The notes under the pieces: model-generated
Seen by the model: the letters and a program-made list of their open reading frames with translations, nothing else
Told to the model about the DNA's origin: nothing
The model's database searches: none
NCBI GenBank assembly: GCA_035610365.1
Contig: CM069432.1
Location: 225,082,532-225,146,531, forward strand
Source: Aquatica leii
Taxonomy: Eukaryota > Arthropoda > Insecta > Coleoptera > Lampyridae
DNA length: 64,000 nucleotides
Direction of reading: 5' to 3'
Made by a program: the position numbers and the translations under genes
In this document: positions 23,774-34,922 of the stretch, piece by piece
How positions within the stretch are numbered: the stretch's first letter is position 1
Layout: each line of letters starts with the position of its first letter

Positions 23774-26700
23774 AAGTCAACAATTATTGATTGGTATTAC
23801 CCTAATTATTTACATCACAAATTACTACGTAAAACGTAAAACAATGTCGAAACGCAATACTTATAAATAATAAGTGGTAAAAAATTTTGTATAATAAATA
23901 AATGTAATTATTACTATTTACAAATAGAAACTTAATTTTTATCTAGTTAAACATATTTTTTTAAATAACTATTTTTGTGTAATTGTTTGCATGTATACTG
24001 AATGTGTATTACTTGTTAGAATTTTTATTTTTTATAGTTAATGTTTTTGTTGTCATCTTAATGTAAAAAGTATTTCTAGAAGTACAAAACAAAACCAAAT
24101 ATTAGCGTATAAACAGCTTGTTGTTAGAAATTAGAATAAATCAGTAGACCAGTAAATTAATGATTCAATCTGTATGATGATGCATTCAAAAATGAAAGTT
24201 TGCAGCTTCATAAACCATTATAAAGATTTTATCGATATAATCTAATAAAAAACGATTTCAGTAAAACGTGTATATTTAGTACAGCGGCTGCATAAATTTT
24301 CATATTAAAGTAGCAGTGTTATATGCCATATTACGATTCATTTTACCTTTAAATAATCTATAATCAAGCTATTTAACATCTATAATAACATCTAAGATAA
24401 CTAGAAGCAAAATTCGTAACTTATATCCACCTGCTAATCCATTTTTGGCTGATGCAGCGAAAAAATGTGCAGTTTTATTCACCTGCTACTTTGTATGCCT
24501 AGTTAAAACTAGACCAGCTTGTACGTACAAAAAATGTCTACGGCGCACATTCTTTAAATTAAATATTAAATTCCTAATTTTAATTGAAAACAACCAGATA
24601 CTTCATATAATAAATTTTTGGTTGGCTACTTTTCTAAATAAAAAAACATTCTGGACAAAGTAGCTGCTTAAAAATACATTATTCATTTTAAGAAGCAGGA
24701 ACTATGTCACATTGACAAGGGTCTTGTCCAGATATACAAAACGAGCGTTTTACTTGTAGATATATTCATTAATAATTTTGAATTAATCATTATAACTCAA
24801 TTTTTAATATTCGGCAAACGTTTCAGATTAAACGGGTGTAAATATAAAAAAATTAAAGCAATACGATTCTGTTCACAAAAGCGTACTTTCAACGTAAACC
24901 AACAAGACACTAATCTTCCATGCATAACTTGAATAGTTAGTTGTACAGGTACGTATTTACGGTTTCAAATTTAGAAATATATAATTCAATATTGTTGTTC
25001 AATTTCGAACACTTGCTTAAAATACAGCTCTGGTCCTGAACAGAATAGGGTGTAACAAAGGTTGGCTTTGATCAGATCTTCCGCTTCGTTGAGCAATCTG
25101 TCGCCTCAGCTTCGCTACTGTTTTAAGATTCTTTCGATTTAAATTCCTCGAACGCGGTTTCATTATAAAACAAGCCTAGGGTTACATAAAACTATTTAGT
25201 ATTCTGACAAGTTACGAGTTTCTGTAGAAAAATCTATCATAACCACAGGCTTACCGCGTATAGACGATGATTCTTTTGAAAGGATTTTATGCAAAGGCAT
25301 TTTAAATAAATGGATTTTGATGCTTTTTGAATAGTTCATTTTTTATAAAAATAAATTGTGCCAAGTTATAATAAATGTTTTCAAATTAATGAATGAAAAG
25401 AGAATGATAGTATATTTAATTAAGAGTCTTTATAATTATTCCGTTTAAATTGTAAAGTAAAACATTAATTTGTAAATTATAAAGTGAATGAAAAACGTAT
25501 TAACGGAGTTTTGTTGTCTTAAGCAGCTTGCATCATTGTTTTAAAATTATAAAACATACGCTGATGAGTATAAAAACTCTTGATAAACACTTATTTAATG
25601 GAATACGGCACATCACGAAAACAATAACCGTTGAATGGTCTACAGCAAGAACATCAATCTTCTTCAATCTAATTTCACCTGCTTGCATGCGTCATAATCA
25701 AAGGAAGTGTAAGTATATCGGTCGGTTTTGGTTAAAGTTTTCTGATGCAGGTGTACAAACTTCCAGGTGAGTCGATCATGATCACGACCCGCTAATTTGT
25801 GAGGAGGTGAAAATAACAGGTCGATTATCATATCGTTTCGGTCGGTACATTCATCCTCGTAAGTCCAGATTATATACCCTTAGGTTTAAAGTCAACACCG
25901 TAGCTCCTTCATAATTTATTGTCTTTAAATGTTGCATATTATAATTTTACGGTTAAATATTCTGTTGCGAGCTTAAGGGATTGTTCCTTTTATTAATTAA
26001 TTACTATAATTTCGATATGAGGTGGTTTTAATTTTTTCTTTACAGTTTCATTGTTAAAAATGTTTGAATTTAATACAATAATTTTTCTTTTATAATGCTC
26101 TGCATTTTATTATGCCGAAGGGTAGAGGTTAGTTTCTGGAGTACCTCACGCGATGCAAAGATGAGTTAACGCACAACATTCTCACGACGTTTAAGATCAA
26201 TTTTTTCTTGAAATCGGTTCGATTGCAGTAATACACGTAATGATGTAATTGGTTAGTTAATGAGCTGGCAATCATACTCATATAAAGTTAACCGCTAAAC
26301 TACACTTAACGTATCATAACAGTAAATATTTATTTTTTATTTTGGTGATATTCCGTTTCAAACGTTTAAACAACAGTAATGAATATCATTTTTTTTTACT
26401 AACAAGAAATAAGCTTTCATTAGTTTTTTAGTTTTCAAAATATTTATTGCAAATCTATACTACATACTACATAACAGTCATTAGTTTTACACAGACCGAC
26501 TCTGTTAAATAATTGTTCTTTTACTTTCACACTAAATACGAGTAAAATTTATGCAGTTTTATCTTTGTTGAAATTTATCAAATAAAATCATCCTCTAATT
26601 TAAACAGTTATTACCATCAAAGATAAAAAATTAGAAATTAAAAAATGTATACGTTTAAAACTTCAAGTAAGTGTATTACGACTTTTATGCACTATAAAAC

Positions 26701-27157
26701 TACTTTCAGTTTTTATTTTAATCTAAAACAGATTTTGTACTTAATAATAGTAATTATATTTTTTTAAATTTTTTTCTTATTTATAGATGTGTTAATCAAT
26801 AATAGCAGGAATTGCATTTACAACAGGCATTTTCACACTTCCTCTCGCTCATCAGAAGTTTAAACCAAATACAGACATTATTATTTTTAACTCTTTATGT
26901 ATCAATAATAAAAGTTGCACACTTGTTAAACATTAAAAACTTATTTGCTTTGATAAATTCTTTTAGCACTTAAATTGTTAAAAAATTATAGATATAGCAA
27001 CTAAATCTAATTTTGTGCAAATTTCTATATGTTTACAAAATTTATGCAAGAAAACACTACTGTTTTAGGAAATCTCATAAACGTAATTTATCAAACACCT
27101 AACATTAAAACGTGTGTTGTAAAAAACCATTTTGTAAAACATATTCCCGGTTACCAG

Positions 27158-27280
27158 AACAAACATTTAATCGAGGATTAACTAATCAAGACTTATAATA
27201 ACCAGAGCGTTAAAATATTATTCGGTTTCTTGAACTAATTAAACCGAGACTTAACTAATCGCGGATTAATTGTTCTTTGC
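27158..27280. repeat. Imperfect fold-back rich in TTAATC/GATTAA words
   Basis: Left arm GAACAAACATTTAATCGAGG and a right arm that reads GAACAATTAATCCGCGATT on the complement give an imperfect inverted repeat about 120 bp apart. Probably a small MITE remnant; no clear target duplication. Confidence 0.35.
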
Positions 27281-28116
27281 CATTTCTTAAGATGGGTGGG
27301 GTAAAAATATTTCTGAAAACGAAAAAAATATTTTATTGGATATAATTACATCAAAATATATACGTATAACGGCCATATTCATAAAAGCCAACTAAATCGT
27401 GCATTACCAAATGTAGGACTTAAATGTAATGAACATAAAAAATTAATCAGTATTCACAATAGTATATTGTAAAACAAGTGTTACAAAAAGGAATTGTTAC
27501 AAGAGTTTTTCATACTATTTTCTCTATTTCACTTTGATTTATATTTATTTCTGATAGAAATTATAATATATGTATAACAGCAATTTTCGATGTATTTTAG
27601 TTAGTCACAATGGTCAGCCTCTGCCTACTTTCTAAATTCAAATAAAAAACGCGATTGTTAATTAGTTAGTTAGAGACATATAGAAACTGTTTATTTTTAA
27701 TATAAAAGTCTAATATCTAAATTTCATCAGTTTGTTTATCCTTTTGTTCCCAAGAATGTGCTCAGCTCAGGATTTTGTTGAACTTTCCTGCACTCCTCCT
27801 GAGTTACGTGAAATTGATAATAACGTCATTCAGAAATTTATACCCACTAAATCCAAATCTAAATATGAAAAAAATATTAAGAGTTTTGTACTTGGTGTGA
27901 TAACAATAATGTGAACGATCTGACTGAAAACATTGTATTAGCCTATTTTGAAGTAATGAGTAAAACAAAAAAGTCTTCTACAATGTGGTCAAGTTATTCC
28001 ATGCTCCAAACATGCCTCTCGATTTATAAAAATATCGACATTTCGAAGTATTTAAAAGTAACCGCCTATTTGAAAAGGCAGTCGGAAAATTATCAGCCAA
28101 AAAATAAAGTATTTTA

Positions 28117-28817
28117 GAGCTTGTTCACTTACTTGTGGCAAAGCCAATGTAAGATATGGCAGATAGTTTACCTAATAACGCCGCCCTTCATCACTAATCT
28201 GGTCATTAGCTTAGGTAATTTCTTGTACTTAAAAGTTAAATGTTTTTAATTTTTAATTATTTACAAATTATCCATTACACAATAAAAGATTTAAAACTAT
28301 TATAAATGTATAAGAAAAACGATTTCAAATTAGTAATTTAATGTTTTCAAAACATGATTAAAGGTTAATTTATTATTTACAAATTCTGATTAAATTACTC
28401 ATAGTCGTTGTCACTAAAGCTATCATCGGTGCTGCTATCTACAGAAACATTTATAATAAGAGGTTCAACTGATATGTCAAATACACATTCATTTTGTAAA
28501 TATTCTTTTTCAGTTTGAATTACATATTCACAGCAATTTTTCCAAAAGGCTAATTGCCATCATTCTCATAGTACATAATGCTTAAAACGTAATTAAGGTG
28601 TTTTTCTGAATCTAACGTCCGTTAATTTATTTGTGCATTTTCTATCTCATACAACATAATTACGTTATAACCCTAAAATGTGTACAGTGAGTACTACGCC
28701 ACTGTATTTCCCCAGCATTTGATTTTAAACGGATTCAGTTGCTCGTAAGTATCTTACGACCGCCCATTTGGTTTACTGCGCATACAACGTTTTCGCCACA
28801 AGGAAGTGAATAAGCTC
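28117..28817. mobile_element. TA-flanked DNA transposon (Tc1/mariner/IS630-type), inserted in the Crypton relic
   Basis: 701-bp element. Left end GAGCTTGTTCACTTACTTGT; complement of the right end GAGCTTATTCACTTCCTTGT. The inverted repeats extend about 35 bp (right repeat 28783-28817). Flanking TA dinucleotides at 28115-28116 and 28818-28819 fit a TA target duplication. The Crypton homology resumes directly after the right end, within about one base of the expected frame. Internal minus-strand coding remnant described separately. Confidence 0.8.
28395..28560 (-). pseudogene. C-terminal remnant of the inserted transposon's protein
   Basis: Minus-strand frame reading LAFWKNCCEYVIQTEKEYL, then FDISVEPLIINVS and an acidic Ser/Asp-rich end SSTDDSFSDNDYE and a stop. 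From memory this resembles the W-CC-HV-K-E-EY tail followed by acidic residues seen in insect IS630-type (DDE_3) transposases. No catalytic part remains. It is the only coding trace inside the 701-bp element, so the copy is an internal-deletion derivative. Confidence 0.45.
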
Positions 28818-29654
28818 TACAGTCCGAGAACATCATTAAGTTTATTAGTGATGCTGCTGGTTACACTTTTTTGGCAATGAAAGTAATATCCTAATTTACA
28901 CTTTTAAGACACAATATTGAATTAGTTTATTTCAAGTTATATTAATTATAGGGTATTGCAGAGCCTGTAGACGAGACGAGTTGACTCATATGAGGTTAAA
29001 CTATATTGAGTTCAAATCTGATAGAATAGAGGTAACTGTTTTCGCAACCAAAAATAACATGTCTCGTGTATTCCTCATAACTGAGGTATCTTGGATTGCT
29101 CTCATTAAGAAATACGTTGAACTGCGACCACCTTACACTTCACACGATAGATTGTTTTTAACTTATCGTAGAGGTAGATGCACCGTATCTCCAATTGGAA
29201 TTAATCAATTGGTGAAGTCCCTAAAAACATTGCTAAATTCTTAAAACTGTCAAATTATGAAACATATACTGGCCACTGCTTTGGCCTCTCTTCTGCATCA
29301 CACCTTACAATCAAAAAACATGGGGACTGAAAATCATCAGCAGTTGCAGAGGGATATGTGGAATCCTCTTTAAAAAAAGTACAATGGCACATATGTTATC
29401 CAATCAGTATCAGTCAGTTGCTTTCACTTCAACTGCCGTAAGTTAATCTGTACTACCAATTCAGAATGTTCAAAACTTGACGTCCAATCCCTCCAATCCT
29501 AGTACACAAGAAAAGAATTGGGGCTGATAGTGCAATAATTGTTAATAAAAATATTCTTACTGAGCAACAAGTACCGCCTATTTCAACTTCGGCAAGTGAT
29601 AGTGCTAGTGTCACAGTTAAAATTCACCAGAATTGCACTATAAACAATAACTAA

Positions 29655-30577
29655 ATTGTTGCAAATTATTTAATTATTCACTGTTTCACTATTCTTTAAA
29701 TTATGAATTTTATTGGTAAAATTAATATCTACAGGTCTTGTCATCATTTGAAACTAAGAGCGCTGATGCGTAAAGGCACGTTTGAAATCGTATTCTATAA
29801 GTGTACGGTCGCCACACGTATTAGTTACTTTTGAATCTTGTTTTCATAAGAAGAAATTCATGGATAATCCGCATTTACTCAGGTTGGCATTATTTATTTT
29901 AATTAAACTTATAATTAAATTAATGGGCACAAATTAAATATAAATTTTATACCTACGGCACTGAGTAGGAGCTGTATTATTATTGTCTGATTTCTTGAAA
30001 ATATAATTCGTCATTTAAAAAAGTTACCTCTATATAATTCATGTAGATTTTAATCATATATTAATATGATAGTTTTAACATTGATTAAGACTGTATAATT
30101 TGTTGCATTGCATAAATCGTAGATAAAAAAACGTTTTCTTGGAAGATATAAGTAATCTTGATCACTCTACGAATATCCCCATTTAATTTAATCATTAATT
30201 ATATTTATGATAACAACTAGTACAACTTCTTAACAAATCGTTTATTGACAAATTTGCAATGCTGAAATATGAACTAACGTATGTACATACTCATTGTGGT
30301 AAAAAAATGTCTTATTTATAAAATGACGTACAGTATGACCGAGGTCAATAATTGATTAATACCTGAGGATTGACTTTCTTCAGTTTCCTAACCATTTTCA
30401 TCGGAATCACCATTATAATCTGTAAACGACATACTTTTCACAACTTATCAACTAAACCATCTGCTTTCCAAATTTTTTCACGAAAACGTAATACATGATT
30501 GCACTTTCCCAATCTTTATTTTAGATCATTCATTGCAATTTTTCTTTCCACAAGACTCCATATAGATTCAATTAGAT
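29655..30577. other. AT-rich spacer
   Basis: Nothing recognised between the Crypton end and the piggyBac left terminus. Confidence 0.4.
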
Positions 30578-32480
30578 TTAACCGTAGACTGGTACACCAG
30601 GGTCAATTTGACCCTGCGTCGTTTTAAAGCGTCGATTGCCTGCGCACCTTCCGCTCTGGAAATTTTTCACAAGCCGTAAATTTGCTTCAGTGCACGAGAA
30701 AGCAGTATTTAGAACGAACGTTTGTTAGTTTACTGAAATAAGGTGTGTATTAATTTTTTTAATATAATTAGGGTCATTATGACCCCGGTGTACTAATTTT
30801 GTGACTAAAAATTACATTTTTTGTAGTTATTTCGTATTTGCCAAGTCAATTATGGCTAGAAAAAAATTGTCGGAAGCAGAATTAGTCGCCGCTTTGGAGG
30901 AAATTTTAACCGAAAAAGATGAAAGTCCAACCGATTCAATCGATTCTGACGAATATTCTGATCATGATCAAGTATCGTTTGAAGTTTTATCTGAAGATTT
31001 GTCTGAAGATAAAGATTTGTTTGAAGGGGATCAGGGTAAGCAAAAACTTTTTGGAAAAAATAGCTACAAATGGAGCACTCAGGTTCCAACTAAGAGGGGA
31101 CGTTCTTTAGCTAGAAATTATGTTTTTGAATCTCGACAAGTAAAAGGAGCAGCAAAAAATGTAAAAACTTATTTAGAAGCATGGGAGTTACTATTTAGCG
31201 ACAACATAGTTAGGAAAGATTTGCTGCATACAAATGAGCAAATATATCGCCAAGCTTCTAAATACAAATCGGCCATCTTTGTCGGACATGCAAATTTATT
31301 AGAATTAAATGCTCTCTTTGGGTTATACTAGTCTTAGAGTTTCTAACCAGACGTCATGGTCGAATGAATATGGAATAAATGTATGTCGGGCTACAATGTC
31401 TCTAAAAAGATTTCAATTTTTGACATCTTGCTTGAGATTTGATGAAAAAAACACTAGGATCCAAAGAAAAGAAAGTGATAAATTTGCTCCAATTAGAGAA
31501 ATTTGGAAGATGTTTATAGAAAATTGTAAACTTTATTACACCATTGATGAGCAGCTGTTGGACACTTGTTCCAGATGCCCATTCAAAATGTATATGCCGG
31601 CAAAGCCAGACAAGTACGGCATAAAAATTCTCATGTTAAATGATGCCACTACGTTTTACATGGTAAATGCTATACCATATGTGAGAGCTGTAACTGATAA
31701 AGGTAATAAAGAATCAGTTCCAGATTATTACGTCAGAAAACTTTCTGAACCAATTTACGGGAGTTATCGGAACATAACTATGGATAACCTGTTTACATCT
31801 AGTATATCAATTGCAGAGAAAATGTCGGTTCAACATAAATTAACTATTTTGGGGACTTTGAGAAAAAATAAAAGGGAAATCCCCAGAGAATGCCTTATAA
31901 AAGCACCAGCTGGATTGTCATTATTTCTTTACGATTCCAACAATGCAGCAATGTTTGCTGTTCTATTCGCCAAAAGACAACAAAAAAGTATTACTTCTCT
32001 CCACCATGCACTATGATGACACAACATCAAGGAAAACTAATCGCTGGCCATTGCGTACATTTTATGGAATGCTTGATCAAGCTGGCATGAATTGTAGAAT
32101 TTTACATTTTATAGCCAATTCCCGTATAACATATCTCTATAGATTCTATACAGTACCTTTACGTCTATCTGTACTTCTGTACAGGCAATCTGTATTAATC
32201 GATAACGGGTCGATAGTATTTATGTATCGCTGGAGTACAGGTATCTGTATACAATTTTTACCGTACAGTTACTAAATATATACTAATAAATATCGTTATA
32301 ATACAGATTTAATAAAAATAGAATAAAGTACGCATTTTTTTGCAAAATAGTGTTTTTATATTAGTTATTATCTTACAGGCGTCGTCTATATCACAATTGT
32401 CGTGTGTATACAGTCCTCAACATTTTTTAAACGTAGGTTTAATTAGTTTGTGCACTTATATTTTTAGTTTTCTTTTGTGT

Positions 32481-32565
32481 CTATTCTGGGATTTGAACCT
32501 GGTCTTCTAATGGTCTGAAATTTGAGAAATCCATTGTGCTCATTGAGCCACTACAGTTAGGTATT
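32481..32565 (-). repeat. tRNA-like / SINE-promoter relic
   Basis: On the minus strand GTGGCTCAATGAGCA resembles a Pol III A box, and GGTTCAAATCC is an exact B-box type, spaced about 45 nt apart. The T-stem pairs only partly and no acceptor stem closes, so this is a tRNA-derived SINE head or pseudo-tRNA, not a tRNA gene. Confidence 0.45.
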
Positions 32566-32713
32566 TATACTAATCTTATGACATCTTTTATTATTAGTGA
32601 TTTTTATATGCGTTGTTTGATACATAACTATGTATACAAACAAAAATAAAATTTAAATAAAATTCATTAAAAAGTAAAAAATATTTATTTTCTCTAATTA
32701 AATTTAATTACAA

Positions 32714-32998
32714 TTAAACAACAAAATTTTTATTTTTATGAAAAAGCCTTTTGAAGTAGCTTATCGATAAAGCACAAATTTCATTATTACAGTATGTGGT
32801 GTAGACAATCCTACAAGTTACTTCTTGGGCACATTTAGTCTTCGGTTTGTCAATGTGTTTTCGTGGACAACCAAACTTGTATCCTAATAATCACAATATA
32901 ACAACAATGAATATTAAGTATGGAAAAATACAAACCTTCCGGTTTTCCTTCGGCTTCTTTACAAATCCGTTGACTATGAAGAACCTTTTTAAGGAATC
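32714..32998 (-). CDS. Two-exon minus-strand open frame inside the nested element
   Basis: Exon 32998-32936 lies between an acceptor TTATTTGCAG and a donor GAAG/GTTTGT. A 52-nt intron (32935-32884) ends ATTATTAG. The following exon 32883-32714 ends in TAA. Joining them keeps one frame open for about 77 codons: FLKKVLHSQRICKEAEGKPE, then YKFGCPRKHIDKPKTK and CAQEVTCRIVYTTYCNNE. It is basic and has five Cys, and the upstream exon(s) are not identified. I do not recognise the family. It could be a gene fragment captured by the element or the remnant of its own protein. Confidence 0.35.
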
Positions 32999-34273
32999 CT
33001 GCAAATAATTTCTTGTTAGAAACAAATCATGTAAAAATTCAATTCAAAAATTGTCATTTTATCACTTAAGGTTCAATAACCTCGCAATTTAATATTTAAT
33101 ATAAATTCGTGCACCTGATTAAAGTAACCATTAATTGAACGTACTTACTTGAAAACAATATTCACAATTTAAATCAGAGAAACAAGCACAAACAAAAATA
33201 ATAATAACAATGGCAAATTGGCGTGGGACGTTTATCTGTGATTAGATTAAACCGATTAAAGTGTCACAGCTGATTAGCAAACGCATTTTTGTACACTGTG
33301 CAATGTGACGTCATGTTCATAACAAAACAAGTATAGGTGAAATCGAGAACCTGTAAAGATTTGGTAAAGATAATATCGCAAGAAAAATGTATCGAATGTA
33401 TTTACCGTATCTATACAGGCTAATTAAAGATTCACAATTGGCGATTCAGTATAGACCAAATAAAGAAACGATACATGTCCTGTACATTTTAAAACAGTAT
33501 CGATTGAATACATCATTCTATACCGAATCACTATAGACATTTCCTTACTGTATCGATGTGTTATACGGGTTCTGAAGTAAACATTGAAAAGTCTAAAAAC
33601 AGAGCTTCTTTTCTAAGAGACCTTGAGTTTGCGTTGGTAAAACCATATATGGAACATCGTCGAACTATTCCTGGCATTTGAGATTTTATAAAAAAAAAAT
33701 TTCAGATGTCATCGGGAAAGATGGATCTTCACCTCACAAGCTAGCCATTCTCCAGGAAGTAGTAAAAGGAAGAAATGTGAATTGTGCCCGTACTTTAAAG
33801 ACAGAAAAACCAATGTAAGGTGTAACAAATGTCAAAAGTATATTTGTGCGGAATATCGATCTAAACAGTGCGGCAATTGTGAAACCTTAGAATAATGAAT
33901 CAAGACTAATACGTTTTTTGTCAATAACATTTAGTTTTTATTGTATATTGCCTAATAATGTTATTTTATAATACAATAAAGCATGACATACATTTCTTAA
34001 CGATATTTGGTTACAGGGTATTTGTGACCCTGGTGTACCAATATCGTGATTTCGTGAGTGTGTACCAGGCTAGGGTTAAGTCACAATGATAAGAAGACAA
34101 TTGAAAACTAGTATGTTCATGATAACCATGTAACCTTAAGAGCTATTCTGTAAAAATAATTTTAAAAAAATTTAAAGAAACGTATTCAAGTAAAAAAATT
34201 AAGGAATCAACCCACTACTAATAGTCAAATCAAGTTAAATGATATACTCCTCAAGACAACAACACACAAACAA

Positions 34274-34922
34274 CTAAACTAAATGCAGATAAAGAAAATT
34301 GCAGACTGTATTACGCAAAAAAGTATTTGTCAGATATATAACTAGTTGAGATAAACTTGTAATTTTGACAATTCTTCTAATGGAATTTACCATAACGCAA
34401 CCAATTATAGTCCACCAACGTTTATTTAATAATGCAGGAACTTTTATAAGTAACTCGCAATGTTGTTTTGTTAACAATTCCGTAATGAGCCTATTAGTAC
34501 CTTTTAGATACTTTTTCTTAATCCACACAAAGTATGAGGTGAATTTTACTGTAATCGGTCTATTCTTATTATTAGTGCTTAAACGAACACGATGACAACG
34601 GTCAATCATTTGTGACAAGGAAAAAACTCCATTCAGGAATATTTAATTTAGCTACAATATCTTCATTTTTTTAAATTTTTTTCTCTCTCTCCGTGAATTG
34701 ACAAGCAATTTCTTCTTGTATACATTTGTAATTATCGATTTTTACATAAAGCGCGTTCACTAATTTATGAGTGATCTTAAGAAAGCCCATAATATTTTCC
34801 GGAAATGCTCTGAACTCTTTGTAAAGGTCTTTTAAAGAGTACGTGCCCGTATTTGTGGGTTTTGTAACATTAACTAACTTGTTATTAAATTTGTTCATTG
34901 ACTTTATAAATATATTGGTCAT
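34274..34922 (-). pseudogene. LINE ORF1-like protein with FP-type (coiled coil plus nucleic-acid-binding) domain, broken
   Basis: Two minus-strand pieces, 34922-34671 and 34618-34274, in different frames. The first is helical and charged (NNKLVNVTKPTN, HKLVNALYVKIDN, EEIACQFTEREKK), as in an ORF1 coiled coil. The second reads IDRCHRVRLS, NRPITVKFTSYFV, KKKYLKGTNRLITELLTKQH and WTIIGCVMV. This matches the ERCHR-G, RPIIVKF-SY, LKGT, ED-LT, WT-G-IFVK order of the FP-type C-terminal domain in insect LINE ORF1 proteins and the related baculovirus FP family. A short deletion after SYFV and several frame changes show it is dead. No adjoining reverse transcriptase is visible. Confidence 0.6.

Larger units (their letters stand above)
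21871..27740. other. Long AT-rich stretch with few recognisable features
   Basis: About 5.9 kb. It contains the hammerhead-like copy at 23734-23773 and a short fold-back at about 27158-27280. Open frames at 24445-24663 and 25528-25770 have no motif. 25.0-25.2 kb and 25.7-25.9 kb are less AT-rich, but nothing could be identified there. Confidence 0.4.
27756..29654 (+). pseudogene. Crypton-like tyrosine recombinase, split by a 701-bp insertion
   Basis: Relic of the insect Crypton-type tyrosine recombinase family. N-terminal core-binding part: KFIPTKSKSKYEKNIKSFV (about 27830-27890), ENIVLAYFEVMSKTKKSSTM, YSMLQTCLSIYKNIDISKYL and LKRQSENYQPKNKVF, ending at 28115 where another transposon interrupts. 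After it: ENIIKFISDAAGYTFLAMKV (from about 28824), then CRRDELTHMRLNYIEF with the first catalytic Arg (from about 28960), HDRLFLTYRRGRCTVSPIGI, and the C-terminal box ETYTGHCFGLSS. The HxxR arginine there is Gly and the HGGW box reads HGD-stop. AEGYVESSL carries the nucleophilic Tyr position. It ends KIHQNCTINNN and a stop at 29654, matching the NCTIN ending of this family. Several frameshifts. An intron before 28951 (GT near 28878, ATTATAG) is possible. Dead. Confidence 0.8.
32121..33569. mobile_element. 1,449-bp CCC-ended DNA element nested in piggyBac 1
   Basis: Ends CCCGTATAACATATC and (complement of right end) CCCGTATAACACATC, 14 of 15 identical. Flanked by TT on both sides (32119-32120, 33570-33571). 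Removing the element plus one TT rejoins the piggyBac frame as IANSEVNIEKS, which fixes both borders. The subterminal regions are rich in ATCGATAC and CTGTAC words. It carries a spliced minus-strand frame and a tRNA-like stretch. The superfamily is not certain; the CCC end plus 2-bp duplication is shared with the MITEs at 48.0, 60.8 and 63.7 kb. Confidence 0.8.
30852..33896 (+). pseudogene. piggyBac transposase 1, frameshifted, internally deleted and interrupted
   Basis: Starts MARKKLSEAELVAALEEI (ATG at 30852), with an acidic N-terminus, RSLARNYVFE and EAWELLFSDNIV. A frameshift near 31320 leads into CRATMSLKRFQFLTSCLRFD, YYTIDEQLL (first Asp, with about six residues missing just before it), CPFKMYMPAKPDKYGIKI, ITMDNLFTS (second Asp) and GTLRKNKREIP. 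A frameshift near 31990 gives VLLLSTMHYDD joined directly to RKTNRWPLRTFYGMLDQAG. The FYN-TKGGVD-D block with the third Asp is deleted, so the copy is catalytically dead. After the nested insert the frame resumes as EVNIEKSKNRASFLRDLEF (from 33574), then VKPYMEHRRTIPG, and the C-terminal cysteine-rich domain CELCPYFKDRKTNVRCNKC, CGNCETLE, stop near 33895. Confidence 0.9.
30582..34075 (+). mobile_element. Complete piggyBac element 1 (TTAA-bounded), carrying a nested insertion
   Basis: Left end CCGTAGACTGGTACAC and complement of right end CCCTAGCCTGGTACAC, each flanked by TTAA (30578-30581 and 34076-34079), the diagnostic piggyBac target. Subterminal repeats of the type TGGTACACCAGGGTCA occur at 30590, near 30768-30795 in inverted form (GGGTCATTATGACCCCGGTG) and near 34017-34040. 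The transposase gene runs left to right. A 1,449-bp element at 32121-33569 interrupts it. Without that insert the element is about 2.04 kb. Confidence 0.9.

Noticed and set aside
31890..32275. Frames at 31890-32090 and 31943-32275 as separate genes
   Set aside because: They are shifted continuations of the piggyBac 1 transposase, the second running by chance into the nested element.
32481..32565. Possible tRNA gene
   Set aside because: B box is perfect but the T-stem and acceptor stem do not pair; kept only as a tRNA-derived relic.
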